Below are positions 10,562 to 23,213 of a stretch of 64,000 nt of DNA, in pieces. Origin of the DNA: Crotalaria pallida (Eukaryota > Streptophyta > Magnoliopsida > Fabales > Fabaceae); NCBI GenBank assembly GCA_037953625.1, contig CM075651.1, positions 104,161,001 to 104,225,000 of the forward strand, in the 5' to 3' direction. Numbering within the stretch: position 1 is the first letter of the stretch; every line of letters begins with the position of its first letter. The position numbers and the translations under genes were made by a program. The notes beneath the pieces were generated by a model, which did not search any database, had not been told where the DNA came from, and worked only from the letters and a program-made list of their open reading frames with translations.

Positions 10562-10712
10562 TGGTTAAGAGAGTATTCTAAAGGCTTAGAATGGTCTAGG
10601 AATGTGTATTAGGACTTATAAGAACCATTAGAATGATCCGAAACCATGCTTGAGTCCCCAAGGGACGTAGAGGGTCTAGCATGAGTCCTTGGAGGTTCTA
10701 ACAAGTGTAGAA
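10562..10712 (+). repeat. Monomer class I (exemplar)
   Basis: Marked by GAATGATCCGAAACCATGC and GGGTCTAGCATGAG. Subtypes have GATCTGAAACC (14,106; 15,615; 22,556; 25,725) or AACCGTTAGAATG (14,547; 16,057; 47,597; 49,559), which serve as tracers of unit duplication. It follows H and precedes J. Confidence 0.8.
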
Positions 10713-10863
10713 TGGTTGAGAGAGTATTCTAAAGGTCTAGAATGGTCTAGGAATGTGTATTAGGACCTATAAGAACAATTAGAAAGATCCTAAACAATGC
10801 TTGAGTCCCCAAGGGACGTAGAGGGTCTAGCATGAGTCCTTGGAGGTTCTAACAAGTGTAGAA
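10713..10863 (+). repeat. Monomer class J (exemplar)
   Basis: Marked by TGGTTGAGAGAGTATTC and AAAGGTCTAGAATGG (containing TCTAGA), then the ACCTATAAGAACAATTAGAAAG middle. One form continues with GAGTCCCCAAGGG and another (J') with GAGTGCCCAAGGG. J' precedes K in the central units. Confidence 0.8.
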
Positions 10864-11467
10864 TGGTTAAGAGAGTATTCTAAAGGAGTAGAATGGTCTA
10901 GGAATGTGTATTAGGACTTATAAGAACCATTAGAATGATCCTAAACAATGCTTGAGTCCCCAAGGGACGTAGAGGATGTAGCATGAGTCCTTGGAGGTTC
11001 TAACACGTGTAAAATGGTTAAGAGAGTATTCTAAAGGCTTAGAATGGTCTAGGAATGTGTATTAGGACTTATAAGAACCATTAGAATGATCCGAAACCAT
11101 GCTTGAGTCCCCAAGGGACGTAGAGGGTCTAGCATGAGTCCTTGGAGGTTCTAACAAGTGTAGAATGGTTAAGATAGTATTCTAAAGGTGTAGAATGGTC
11201 TAGGTATGTGTATTAGGACCTATAAGAACAATTAGAAAGATCCTAAACAATGCTTGAGTGCCCAAGGGACGTAGAGGGTGTAGCATGAGTCCTTGGAGGT
11301 TCTAACAAGTGTAGAATGGTTGAAAAAGTATTATAAAGGCTTAGAATGATCTAGGAATGTGTATTAGGACTTATAAGAACCATTAGAATGATCCTAAACA
11401 ATGCTTGAGTCCCCAAGGGACTTAGAGGGTGTAGCATGAGTCCTTGGAGGTTCTAACAAGTGTAGAA

Positions 11468-13429
11468 TGGTTAAGAGAGTATTCTAAAGGCTTAGAATGG
11501 TCTAGGAATGTGTATTAGATCGTATAAGAACCATTAGAATGATCCTAAACAATGCTTGAGTCCCCAAGGGACGTAGAGGGTCTAGCATGAGTCCTTGGAG
11601 GTTCTAACAGGTGTAGAATGGTTAAGAGAGTATTCTCAAAGGCTTAGAATGGTCTAGGAATGTGTATTGGACTTATAAGAACCATTTGAATGATCCTAAA
11701 CAATGCTTGAGTCCCCAAGGAACGTAGAGGGTCTAGCATGAGTCCTTGGAGGTTCTAACAAGTGTAGAATGGTTAAGAGAGTATTCTAAAGGAGTAGAAT
11801 GGTCTAGGAATGTGTATTAGGACCTATAAGAACAATTAGAAAGATCCTTAACAATGCTAGAGTCCCCAAGGGACGTAGAGGGTGTAGCATGAGTCCTTGG
11901 AGGTTCTAACAAGTGTAGAATGGTTATGAGAGTATTCTAAAGGCTTAGAATGGTCTAGGAATGTGTATTAGGACTTATAAGAACCATTAGAATGATCCTA
12001 AACAATGCTTGAATCCCCAAGGGACGTAGAGGGTCTAGCATGAGTCCTTGGAGATTCTAACAAGTGTAGAATGGTTGAGAGAGTATTCTAAAGGTCTAGA
12101 ATGGTCTAGGAAAGTGTATTAGGACCTATAAGAACAATTAGAAAGATCCTAAACAATGCTTGAGTCCCCAAGGGACGTAGATGGTGTAGCATGAGTCCTT
12201 GGAGGTTCTAACAGGTGTAAAATGGTTAAGAGAGTATTCTAAAGGCTTAGAATGGTCTAGGAATGTGTATTAGGACTTATAATAACCATTAAAATGATCC
12301 TAAACATTGCATGGTACCCCAAGGGACGTAGAGGGTGTAGCATGAGTCCTTGGAGGTTCTAACAGGTGTAAAATGGTTAAGAGAGTATTCTAAAGGCTTA
12401 GAATGGTCTAGGAATGTGTATTAGGACTTATAATAACCATTAGAATGATCCTAAACATTGCATGGTACCCCAAGGGACGTAGAGGGTGTAGCATGAGTCC
12501 TTGGAGGTTCTAACAAGTGTAGAATGGTTATGAGAGTATTCTAAAGGCTTAGAATGGTCTAGGAATGTGTATTAGGACTTATAAGAACCATTAGAATGAT
12601 CCTAAACAATGATTGAATCCCCAAGGGACGTAGAGGGTCTAGCATGAGTCCTTGGAGATTCTAACAAGTGTAGAATGGTTGAGAGAGTATTCTAAAGGTC
12701 TAGAATGGTCTAGGAAAGTGTATTAGGACCTATAAGAACAATTAGAAAGATCCTTAACAATGCTAGAGTCCCCAAGGGACGTAGAGGGTGTAGCATGAGT
12801 CCTTGGAGGTTCTAACAAGTGTAGAATGGTTATGAGAGTATTCTAAAGGCTTAGAATGGTCTAGGAATGTGTATTAGACTTATAAGAACCATTAGAATGA
12901 TCCTAAACTATGCTTGAGTCCCCAAGGGACGTAGAGGATGTAGCATGAGTCCTTGGAGGTTCTAACACGTGTAAAATGGTTAAGAGAGTATTCTAAAGGC
13001 TTAGAATGGTCTAGGAATGTGTATTAGGACTTATAAGAACCATTAGAATGATCCGAAACCATGCTTGAGTCCCCAAGGGACGTAGAGGGTCTAGCATGAG
13101 TCCTTGGAGGTTCTAACAAGTGTAGAATGGTTGAGAGAGTATTCTAAAGGTCTAGAATGGTCTAGGAATGTGTATTAGGACCTATAAGAACAATTAGAAA
13201 GATCCTAAACAATGCTTGAGTGCCAGAGGGACGTAGAGGGTGTAGCATGAGTCCTTGGAGGTTCTAACAAGTGTAGAATGGTTGAAAAAGTATTCTAAAG
13301 GCTTAGAATGGTCTAGGAATGTGTATTAGGACTTATAAGAACCATTAGAATGATCCTAAACAATGCTTGAGTCCCCAAGGGACGTAGAGGGTGTAGCGTG
13401 AGTCCTTGGAGGTTCTAACAAGTGTAGAA
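11468..13429. repeat. HOR unit, 13 monomers (1,962 bp)
   Basis: A G-to-G unit of thirteen monomers. Class E after G is missing. Two class C-like monomers with ACTTATAATAACC and two repeated H-I/J fragments with GGTTATGAGAG are present. Private words such as GGTTATGAGAG (about 11,924, 12,528 and 12,829) show small local duplication inside the unit. Confidence 0.7.
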
Positions 13430-16400
13430 TGGTTAAGAGAGTATTCTAAAGGCTTAGAATGGTCTAGAATGTGTATTAGATCGTATAAGAACCATTAGAA
13501 TGATCCTAAACAATGCTTGAGTCCCCAAGGGACGTAGAGGGTGTAGCATGAGTCCTTGGAGGTTCTAACAGGTGTAGAATGGTTAAGAGAGTATTCTAAA
13601 TGTGTAGAATGGTCTAGGAAAGTGTATTAGGACTTATAAGAACCATGAGAATGATCCTAAACAATGCTTGAGTCCCCAAGGGACGTAGAGGGTCTAGCAT
13701 GAGTCATTGGAGGTTCTAACAGGTGTAGAATGGTTAAGAGAGTATTCTAAAGGCTTAGAATGGTCTAGGAATGTGTATTGGACTTATAAGAACCATTTGA
13801 ATGATCCTAAACAATGCTTGAGTCCCCAAGGGACGTAGAGGGTCTAGCATGAGTCCTTGGAGGTTCTAACAAGTGTAGAATGGTTAAGAGAGTATTCTAA
13901 AGGAGTAGAATGGTCTAGGAATGTGTATTAGGACCTATAAGAACAATTAGAAAGATCCTTAACAATGCTTGAGTCCCCAAGGGACGTAGAGGGTGTAGCA
14001 TGAGTCCTTGGAGGTTCTAACAAGTGTAGAATGGTTAAGAGAGTATTCTAAAGGCTTCGAATGGTCTAGGAATGTGTATTAGGACTTATAAGAACCATTA
14101 GAATGATCTGAAACCATGCTTGAGTCCCCAAGGGACGTAGAGGGTCTAGCATCAGTCCATGGAGGTTCTAACAAGTGTAGAATGGTTGAGAGAGTATTCT
14201 AAAGGTCTAGAATGGTCTAGGAATGTGTATTAGGACCTATAAGAACAATTAGAAAGATCCTAAACAATGCTTGAGTCCCCAAGGGACGTAGAGGGTCTAG
14301 CATGAGTCCTTGGAGGTTCTAACAAGTGTAGAATGGTTAAGAGAGTATTCTAAAGGAGTAGAATGGTCTAGGAATGTGTATTTGGACTTATAAGAACCAT
14401 TAGAATGATCCTAAACTATGCTTGAGTCCCCAAGGGACGTAGAGGATGTAGCATGAGTCCTTGGAGGTTCTAACACGTGTAAAATGGTTAAGAGAGTATT
14501 CTAAAGGCTTAGAATGGTCTAGGAATGTGTATTAGGACTTATAAGAACCGTTAGAATGATCCGAAACCATGCTTGAGTCCCCAAGGGACGTAGAGGGTCT
14601 AGCATGAGTCCTTGGAGGTTCTAACAAGTGTAGAATGGTTGAGAGAGTATTCTAAAGGTCTAGAATGGTCTAGGAATGTGTATTACGACCTATAAGAACA
14701 ATTAGAAAGATCCTAAACAATGCTTGAGTGCCCAAGGGACGTAGAGGGTATAGCATGAGTCCTTGGAGGTTCTAACAAGTGTAGAATGGTTGAAAAAGTA
14801 TTCTAAAGGCTTAGAATGATCTACGAATGTGTATTAGGACTTATAAGAACCATTAGAATGATCCTAAACAATGCTTGAGTCCCCAAGGGACGTAGAGGGT
14901 GTAGCATGAGTCCTTGGAGGTTCTAATAAGTGTAGAATGGTTAAGAGAGTATTCTAAAGGCTTAGAATGGTCTAGGAATGTGTATTAGATCGTATAAGAA
15001 CCATTAGAATGATCCTAAACCATGCTTGAGTCCCCAAGGGACGTAGAGGGTGTAGCATGAGTCCTTGGAGGTTCTAACAGGTGTAGAATGGTTAAGAGAG
15101 TATTCTAAATGTGTAGAATGGTCTAGGAAAGTGTATTAGGACTTATAAGAACCATGAGAATGATCCTAAACAATGCTTGAGTCCCCAAGGGACGTAGAGG
15201 GTCTAGCATGAGTCATTGGAGGTTCTAACAGGTGTAGAATGGTTAAGAGAGTATTCTAAAGGCTTAGAATGGTCTAGGAATGTGTATTGGACTTATAAGA
15301 ACCATTTGAATGATCCTAAACAATGCTTGAGTCCCCAAGGGACGTAGAGGGTCTAGCATGAGTCCTTGGAGGTTCTAACAAGTGTAGAATGGTTAAGAGA
15401 GTATTCTAAAGGAGTAGAATGGTCTAGGAATGTGTATTAGGACCTATAAGAACAATTAGAAAGATCCTTAACAATGCTTGAGTCCCCAAGGGACGTAGAG
15501 GGTGTAGCATGAGTCCTTGGAGGTTCTAACAAGTGTAGAATGGTTAAGAGAGTATTCTAAAGGCTTCGAATGGTCTAGGAATGTGTATTAGGACTTATAA
15601 GAACCATTAGAATGATCTGAAACCATGCTTGAGTCCCCAAGGGACGTAGAGGGTCTAGCATCAGTCCATGGAGGTTCTAACAAGTGTAGAATGGTTGAGA
15701 GAGTATTCTAAAGGTCTAGAATGGTCTAGGAATGTGTATTAGGACCTATAAGAACAATTAGAAAGATCCTAAACAATGCTTGAGTCCCCAAGGGACGTAG
15801 AGGGTCTAGCATGAGTCCTTGGAGGTTCTAACAAGTGTAGAATGGTTAAGAGAGTATTCTAAAGGAGTAGAATGGTCTAGGAATGTGTATTTGGACTTAT
15901 AAGAACCATTAGAATGATCCTAAACTATGCTTGAGTCCCCAAGGGACGTAGAGGATGTAGCATGAGTCCTTGGAGGTTCTAACACGTGTAAAATGGTTAA
16001 GAGAGTATTCTAAAGGCTTAGAATGGTCTAGGAATGTGTATTAGGACTTATAAGAACCGTTAGAATGATCCGAAACCATGCTTGAGTCCCCAAGGGACGT
16101 AGAGGGTCTAGCATGAGTCCTTGGAGGTTCTAACAAGTGTAGAATGGTTGAGAGAGTATTCTAAAGGTCTAGAATGGTCTAGGAATGTGTATTACGACCT
16201 ATAAGAACAATTAGAAAGATCCTAAACAATGCTTGAGTGCCCAAGGGACGTAGAGGGTATAGCATGAGTCCTTGGAGGTTCTAACAAGTGTAGAATGGTT
16301 GAAAAAGTATTCTAAAGGCTTAGAATGATCTACGAATGTGTATTAGGACTTATAAGAACCATTAGAATGATCCTAAACAATGCTTGAGTCCCCAAGGGAC

Positions 16401-17955
16401 GTAGAGGGTGTAGCATGAGTCCTTGGAGGTTCTAATAAGTGTAGAATGGTTAAGAGAGTATTCTAAAGGCTTAGAATGGTCTAGGAATGTGTATTAGATC
16501 GTATAAGAACCATTAGAATGATCCTAAACCATGCTTGAGTCCCCAAGGGACGTAGAGGGTGTAGCATGAGTCCTTGGAGGTTCTAACAGGTGTAGAATGG
16601 TTAAGAGAGTATTCTAAATGTGTAGAATGGTCTAGGAAAGTGTATTAGGACTTATAAGAACCATGAGAATGATCCTAAACAATGCTTGAGTCCCCAAGGG
16701 ACGTAGAGGGTCTAGCATGAGTCATTGGAGGTTCTAACAGGTGTAGAATGGTTAAGAGAGTATTCTAAAGGCTTAGAATGGTCTAGGAATGTGTATTGGA
16801 CTTATAAGAACCATTTGAATGATCCTAAACAATGCTTGAGTCCCCAAGGGACGTAGAGGGTCTAGCATGAGTCCTTGGAGGTTCTAACAAGTGTAGAATG
16901 GTTAAGAGAGTATTCTAAAGGAGTAGAATGGTCTAGGAATGTGTATTAGGACCTATAAGAACAATTAGAAAGATCCTTAACAATGCTTGAGTCCCCAAGG
17001 GACGTAGAGGGTGTAGCATGAGTCCTTGGAGGTTCTAACAAGTGTAGAATGGTTAAGAGAGTATTCTAAAGGCTTAGAATGGTCTAGGAATGTGTATTAG
17101 GACTTATAAGAACCATTAGAATGATCCGAAACCATGCTTGAGTCCCCAAGGGACGTAGAGGGTCTAGCATGAGTCCATGGAGGTTCTAACAAGTGTAGAA
17201 TGGTTGAAAAAGTTTTCTAAAGGTCTAGAATGGTCTAGGAATGTGTATTAGGACCTATAAGAACAATTAGAAAGATCCTAAACAATGCTTGAGTCCCCAA
17301 GGGACGTAGAGGGTCTAGCATGAGTCCTTGGAGGTTCTAACAAGTGTAGAATGGTTAAGAGAGTATTCTAAAGGAGTAGAATGGTCTAGGAATGTGTATT
17401 AGGACTTATAAGAACCATTAGAATGATCCTAAACAATGCTTGAGTCCCCAAGGGACGTAGAGGATGTAGCATGACTCCTTGGAGGTTCTAACACGTGTAA
17501 AATGGTTAAGAGAGTATTTTAAAGGCTTAGAATGGTCTAGGAATGTGTATTAGGACTTATAAGAACCATTAGAATGATCCGAAACCATGCTTGAGTCCCC
17601 AAGGGACGTAGAGGGTCTAGCATGAGTCCTTGGAGGTTCTAACAAGTGTAGAATGGTTGAGAGAGTATTCTAAAGGTCTAGAATGGTCTAGGAATGTGTA
17701 TTAGGACCTATAAGAACAATTAGAAAGATCCTAAACAATGCTTGAGTGCCCAAGGGACGTAGAGGGTGTAGCATGAGTCCTTGGAGGTTCTAACAAGTGT
17801 AGAATGGTTGAAAAAGTATTCTAAAGGCTTAGAATGGTCTAGGAATGTGTATTAGGACTTATAAGAACCATTAGAATGATCCTAAACAATGCTTGAGTCC
17901 CCAAGGGACGTAGAGGGTGTAGCATGAGTCCTTGGAGGTTCTAACAAGTGTAGAT
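13430..17955. repeat. Three tandem 10-monomer HOR units (1,508/1,509/1,509 bp)
   Basis: Units start at class G monomers at 13,430, 14,938 and 16,447. The order is G, E, F, H, I, J, H', I', J', K. The first two units share rare changes 1,509 bp apart: GGCTTCGAATGG, GATCTGAAACC, CATCAGTCCATGG, AACCGTTAG, TATTACGACC and GGGTATAGC. The third unit has lost most of these and instead carries TTGAAAAAGTTTTC at 17,203. The near identity of the first two units implies a recent duplication. Confidence 0.85.
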
Positions 17956-19011
17956 TGGTTAAGAGAGTATTCTAAAGGCTTAGAATGGTCTAGGAATGTG
18001 TATTAGATCGTATAAGAACCATTAGAATGATCCTAAACAATGCTTGAGTCCCCAAGGGACGTAGAGGGTGTAGCATGAGTCCTTGGAGGTTCTAACAGGT
18101 GTAGAATGGTTAAGAGAGTATTCTAAATGTGTAGAATGGTCTAGGAAAGTGTATTAGGACTTATAAGAACCATGAGAATGATCCTAAACAATGCTTGAGT
18201 CCCCAAGGGACGTAAAGGGTCTAGCATGAGTCATTGGAGGTTCTAACAGGTGTAGAATGGTTAAGAGAGTATTCTAAAGGCTTAGAATGGTCTAGGAATG
18301 TGTATTGGACTTATAAGAACCATTTGAATGATCCTAAACAATGCTTGAGTCCCCAAGGGACGTAGAGGGTGTAGCATGAGTCCTTGGAGGTTCTAACAAG
18401 TGTAGAATGGTTAAGAGAGTATTCTAAAGGAGTAGAATAGTCTAGGAATGTGTATTAGGACCTATAAGAACAATTAGAAAGATCCTTAACAATGCTTGAG
18501 TCCCCAAGGGACGTAGAGGGTGTAGCATGAGTCCTTGGCGGTTCTAACAAGTGTAGAATGGTTAAGAGAGTATTCTAAAGGCTTAGAATGGTCTAGGAAT
18601 GTGTATTAGGACTTATAAGAACCATTAGAATGATCCGAAACCATGCTTGAGTCCCCAAGGGACGTAGAGGGTCTAGCATGAGTCCTTGGAGGTTCTAACA
18701 AGTGTAGAATGGTTGAGAGAGTATTCTAAAGGTCTAGAATGGTCTAGGAATGTGTATTAGGACCTATAAGAACAATTAGAAAGATCCTAAACAATGCTTG
18801 AGTGCCCAAGGGACGTAGAGGGTGTAGCATGAGTCCTTGGAGGTTCTAACAAGTGTAGAATGGTTGAAAAAGTATTCTAAAGGCTTAGAATGGTCTAGGA
18901 ATGTGTATTAGGACTTATAAGAACCATTAGAATGATCCTAAACAATGCTTGAGTCCCCAAGGGACGTAGAGGGTGTAGCATGAGTCCTTGGAGGTTCTAA
19001 CAAGTGTAGAT
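17956..19011. repeat. 7-monomer HOR unit (1,056 bp)
   Basis: G-to-G distance is 1,056 bp. The order G, E, F, H, I, J', K equals the 10-monomer unit minus the adjacent trio J, H', I'. Private words TAGATTGGTT (17,951 and 19,007), GTAAAGGG and GTAGAATAGTC link it to the following unit. Confidence 0.8.
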
Positions 19012-20974
19012 TGGTTAAGAGAGTATTCTAAAGGCTTAGAATGGTCTAGGAATGTGTATTAGATCGTATAAGAACCATTAGAATGATCCTAAACAATGCT
19101 TGAGTCCCCAAGGGACGTAGAGGGTGTAGCATGAGTCCTTGGAGGTTCTAACAGGTGTAGAATGGTTAAGAGAGTATTCTAAATGTGTAGAATGGTCTAG
19201 GAAAGTGTATTAGGACTTATAAGAACCATGAGAATGATCCTAAACAATGCTTGAGTCCCCAAGGGACGTAAAGGGTCTAGCATGAGTCATTGGAGGTTCT
19301 AACAGGTGTAGAATGGTTAAGAGAGTATTCTAAAGGCTTAGAATGGTCTAGGAATGTGTATTGGACTTATAAGAACCATTTGAATGATCCTAAACAATGC
19401 TTGAGTCCCCAAGGGACGTAGAGGGTGTAGCATGAGTCCTTGGAGGTTCTAACAAGTGTAGAATGGTTAAGAGAGTATTCTAAAGGAGTAGAATAGTCTA
19501 GGAATGTGTATTAGGACCTATAAGAACAATTAGAAAGATCCTTAACAATGCTTGAGTCCCCAAGGGACGTAGAGGGTGTAGCATGAGTCCTTGGAGGTTC
19601 TAACAAGTGTAGAATGGTTAAGAGAGTATTCTAAAGGCTTAGAATGGTCTAGGAATGTGTATTAGGACTTATAAGAACCATTAGAATGATCCGAAACCAT
19701 GCTTGAGTCCCCAAGGGACGTAGAGGGTCTAGCATGAGTCCTTGGAGGTTCTAACAAGTGTAGAATGGTTGAGAGAGTATTCTAAAGGTCTAGAATGGTC
19801 TAGGAATGTGTATTAGGACCTATAAGAACAATTAGAAAGATCCTAAACAATGCTTGAGTCCCCAAGGGACGTAGAGGGTGTAGCATGAGTCCTTGGAGGT
19901 TCTAACAGGTGTAAAATGGTTAAGAGAGTATTCTAAAGGCTTAGAATGGTCTAGGAATGTGTATTAGGACCTATAAGAACAATTAGAAAGATCCTTAACA
20001 ATGCTTGAGTCCCCAAGGGACGTAGAGGGTGTAGCATGAGTCCTTGGAGGTTCTAACAAGTGTAGAATGGTTAAGAGAGTATTCTAAAGGCTTAGAATGG
20101 TCTAGGAATGTGTATTAGGACTTATAAGAACCATTAGAATGATCCGAAACCATGCTTGAGTCCCCAAGGGACGTAGAGGGTCTAGCATGAGTCCATGGAG
20201 GTTCTAACAAGTGTAGAATGGTTGAAAAAGTTTTCTAAAGGTCTAGAATGGTCTAGGAATGTGTATTAGGACCTATAAGAACAATTAGAAAGATCCTAAA
20301 CAATGCTTGAGTCCCCAAGGGACGTAGAGGGTCTAGCATGAGTCCTTGGAGGTTCTAACAAGTGTAGAATGGTTAAGAGAGTATTCTAAAGGAGTAGAAT
20401 GGTCTAGGAATGTGTATTAGGACTTATAAGAACCATTAGAATGATCCTAAACAATGCTTGAGTCCCCAAGGGACGTAGAGGATGTAGCATGAGTCCTTGG
20501 AGGTTCTAACACGTGTAAAATGGTTAAGAGAGTATTTTAAAGGCTTAGAATGGTCTAGGAATGTGTATTAGGACTTATAAGAACCATTAGAATGATCCGA
20601 AACCATGCTTGAGTCCCCAAGGGACGTAGAGGGTCTAGCATGAGTCCTTGGAGGTTCTAACAAGTGTAGAATGGTTGAGAGAGTATTCTAAAGGTCTAGA
20701 ATGGTCTAGGAATGTGTATTAGGACCTATAAGAACAATTAGAAAGATCCTAAACAATGCTTGAGTGCCCAAGGGACGTAGAGGGTGTAGCATGAGTCCTT
20801 GGAGGTTCTAACAAGTGTAGAATGGTTGAAAAAGTATTCTAAAGGCTTAGAATGGTCTAGGAATGTGTATTAGGACTTATAAGAACCATTAGAATGATCC
20901 TAAACAATGCTTGAGTCCCCAAGGGACGTAGAGGGTGTAGCATGAGTCCTTGGAGGTTCTAACAAGTGTAGATT
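19012..20974. repeat. 13-monomer HOR unit (1,963 bp)
   Basis: This unit begins G, E, F, H, I, J like its neighbours. It then carries a class A-like start joined to a class H middle (around 19,905-20,000), followed by H, I, a J variant with TTGAAAAAGTTTTC (20,221), H', I', J' and K. The TTTTC variant also occurs at 17,203 (3,018 bp upstream) and 23,390 (3,169 bp downstream). Confidence 0.7.
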
Positions 20975-23213
20975 GGTTAAGAGAGTATTCTAAAGGCTTA
21001 GAATGGTCTAGGAATGTGTATTAGATCGTATAAGAACCATTAGAATGATCCTAAACAATGCTTGAGTCCCCAAGGGACGTAGAGGGTGTAGCATGAGTCC
21101 TTGGAGGTTCTAACAGGTGTAGAATGGTTAAGAGAGTATTCTAAATGTGTAGAATGGTCTAGGAAAGTGTATTAGGACTTATAAGAACCATGAGAATGAT
21201 CCTAAACAATGCTTGAGTCCCCAAGGGACGTAAAGGGTCTAGCATGAGTCATTGGAGGTTATAACAGGTGTAGAATGGTTAAGAGAGTATTCTAAAGGCT
21301 TAGAATGGTCTAGGAATGTGTATTGGACTTATAAGAACCATTTGAATGATCCTAAACAATGCTTGAGTCCCCAAGGGACGTAGAGGGTCTAGCATGAGTC
21401 CTTGGAGGTTCTAACAAGTGTAGAATGGTTAAGAGAGTATTCTAAAGGAGTAGAATAGTCTAGGAATGTGTATTAGGACCTATAAGAACAATTAGAAAGA
21501 TCCTTAACAATGCTTGAGTCCCCAAGGGACGTAGAGGGTGTAGCATGAGTCCTTGGAGGTTCTAACAAGTGTAGAATGGTTAAGAGAGTATTCTAAAGGC
21601 TTAGAATGGTCTAGGAATGTGTATTAGGACTTATAAGAACCATTAGAATGATCCGAAACCATGCTTGAGTCCCCAAGGGACGTAGAGGGTCTAGCATGAG
21701 TCCTTGGAGGTTCTAACAAGTGTAGAATGGTTGAGAGAGTATTCTAAAGGTCTAGAATGGTCTAGGAATGTGTATTAGGACCTATAAGAACAATTAGAAA
21801 GATCCTAAACAATGCTTGAGTCCCCAAGGGACGTAGAGGGTGTAGCATGAGTCCTTGGAGGTTCTAACAGGTGTAAAATGGTTAAGAGAGTATTCTAAAG
21901 GCTTAGAATGGTCTAGGAATGTGTATTAGGACTTATAAGAACCATTTGAATGATCCTAAACATTGCATGGTACCCCAAGGGACGTAGAGGGTGTAGCATG
22001 AGTCCTTGGAGGTTCTAACAGGTGTAGAATGGTTAAGAGAGTATTCTAAATGTGTAGAATGGTCTAGGAAAGTGTATTAGGACTTATAAGAACCATGAAA
22101 ATGATCCTAAACAATGCTTGAGTCCCCAAGGGACGTAGAGGGTCTAGCATGAGTCATTGGAGGTTCTAACAGGTGTAGAATGGTTAAGAGAGTATTCTAA
22201 AGGCTTAGAATGGTCTAGGAATGTGTATTGGACTTATAAGAACCATTTGAATGATCCTAAACAATGCTTGAGTCCCCAAGGGACGTAGAGGGTCTAGCAT
22301 GAGTCCTTGGAGGTTCTAACAAGTGTAGAATGGTTAAGAGAGTATTCTAAAGGAGTAGAATGGTCTAGGAATGTGTATTAGGACCTATAAGAACAATTAG
22401 AAAGATCCTTAACAATGCTTGAGTCCCCAAGGGACGTAGAGGGTGTAGCATGAGTCCTTGGAGGTTCTAACAAGTGTAGAATGGTTAAGAGAGTATTCTA
22501 AAGGCTTAGAATGGTCTAGGAATGTGTATTAGGACTTATAAGAACCATTAGAATGATCTGAAACCATGCTTGAGTCCCCAAGGGACGTAGAGGGTCTAGC
22601 ATGAGTCCTTGGAGGTTCTAACAAGTGTAGAATGGTTGAGAGAGTATTCTAAAGGTCTAGAATGGTCTAGGAATGTGTATTAGGACCTATAAGAACAATT
22701 AGAAAGATCCTAAACAATGCTTGAGTCCCCAAGGGACGTAGAGTGTGTAGCATGAGTCCTTGGAGGTTCTAACAGGTGTAAAATGGTTAAGAGAGTATTC
22801 TAAAGGCTTAGAATGGTCTAGGAATGTGTATTAGGACTTACCATAACCATTAGAATGATCCTAAACATTGCATGGTACCCCAAGGGACGTAGAGGGTGTA
22901 GCATGAGTCCTTGGAAGTTCTAACAAGTGTAGAATGGTTAAGATAGTATTCTAAAGGTGTAGAATGGTCTAGGAATGTGTATTAGGACCTATAAGAACAA
23001 TTAGAAAGATCCTAAACAATGCTTGAGTCCCCAAGGGACGTAGAGGATGTAGCATGAGTCCTTGGAGGTTCTAACACGTGTAAAATGGTTAAGAGAGTAT
23101 TCTAAAGGCTTAGAATGGTCTAGGAATGTGTATTAGGACTTATAAGAACCATTTGAATGATCCTAAACATTGCATGGTACCCCAAGGGACGTAGAGGGTG
23201 TAGCATGAGTCCT
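20045..23213. repeat. 21-monomer block, copy 1 (3,169 bp)
   Basis: This block is tandemly repeated at an offset of 3,169. Shared variants are TTGAAAAAGTTTTC (20,221), GGTTATAACAGG (about 21,258), GATCTGAAACC (22,556), GAGTGTGTAGC (about 22,742) and TGGAAGTTCT (22,912). Upstream of about 20,040 the copies disagree, which sets the edge. Confidence 0.85.

Larger units (their letters stand above)
9960..11467. repeat. HOR unit, 10 monomers (1,508 bp)
   Basis: The unit runs from one class G monomer to the next, with order G, E, F, H, I, J, H', I', a B-like monomer (AAGATAG...GTATG) and K. It is the earliest visible copy of the 10-monomer order that is repeated three times from 13,430. The ninth monomer is B-like where later copies have J', which suggests exchange or conversion there. 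Confidence 0.75.
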
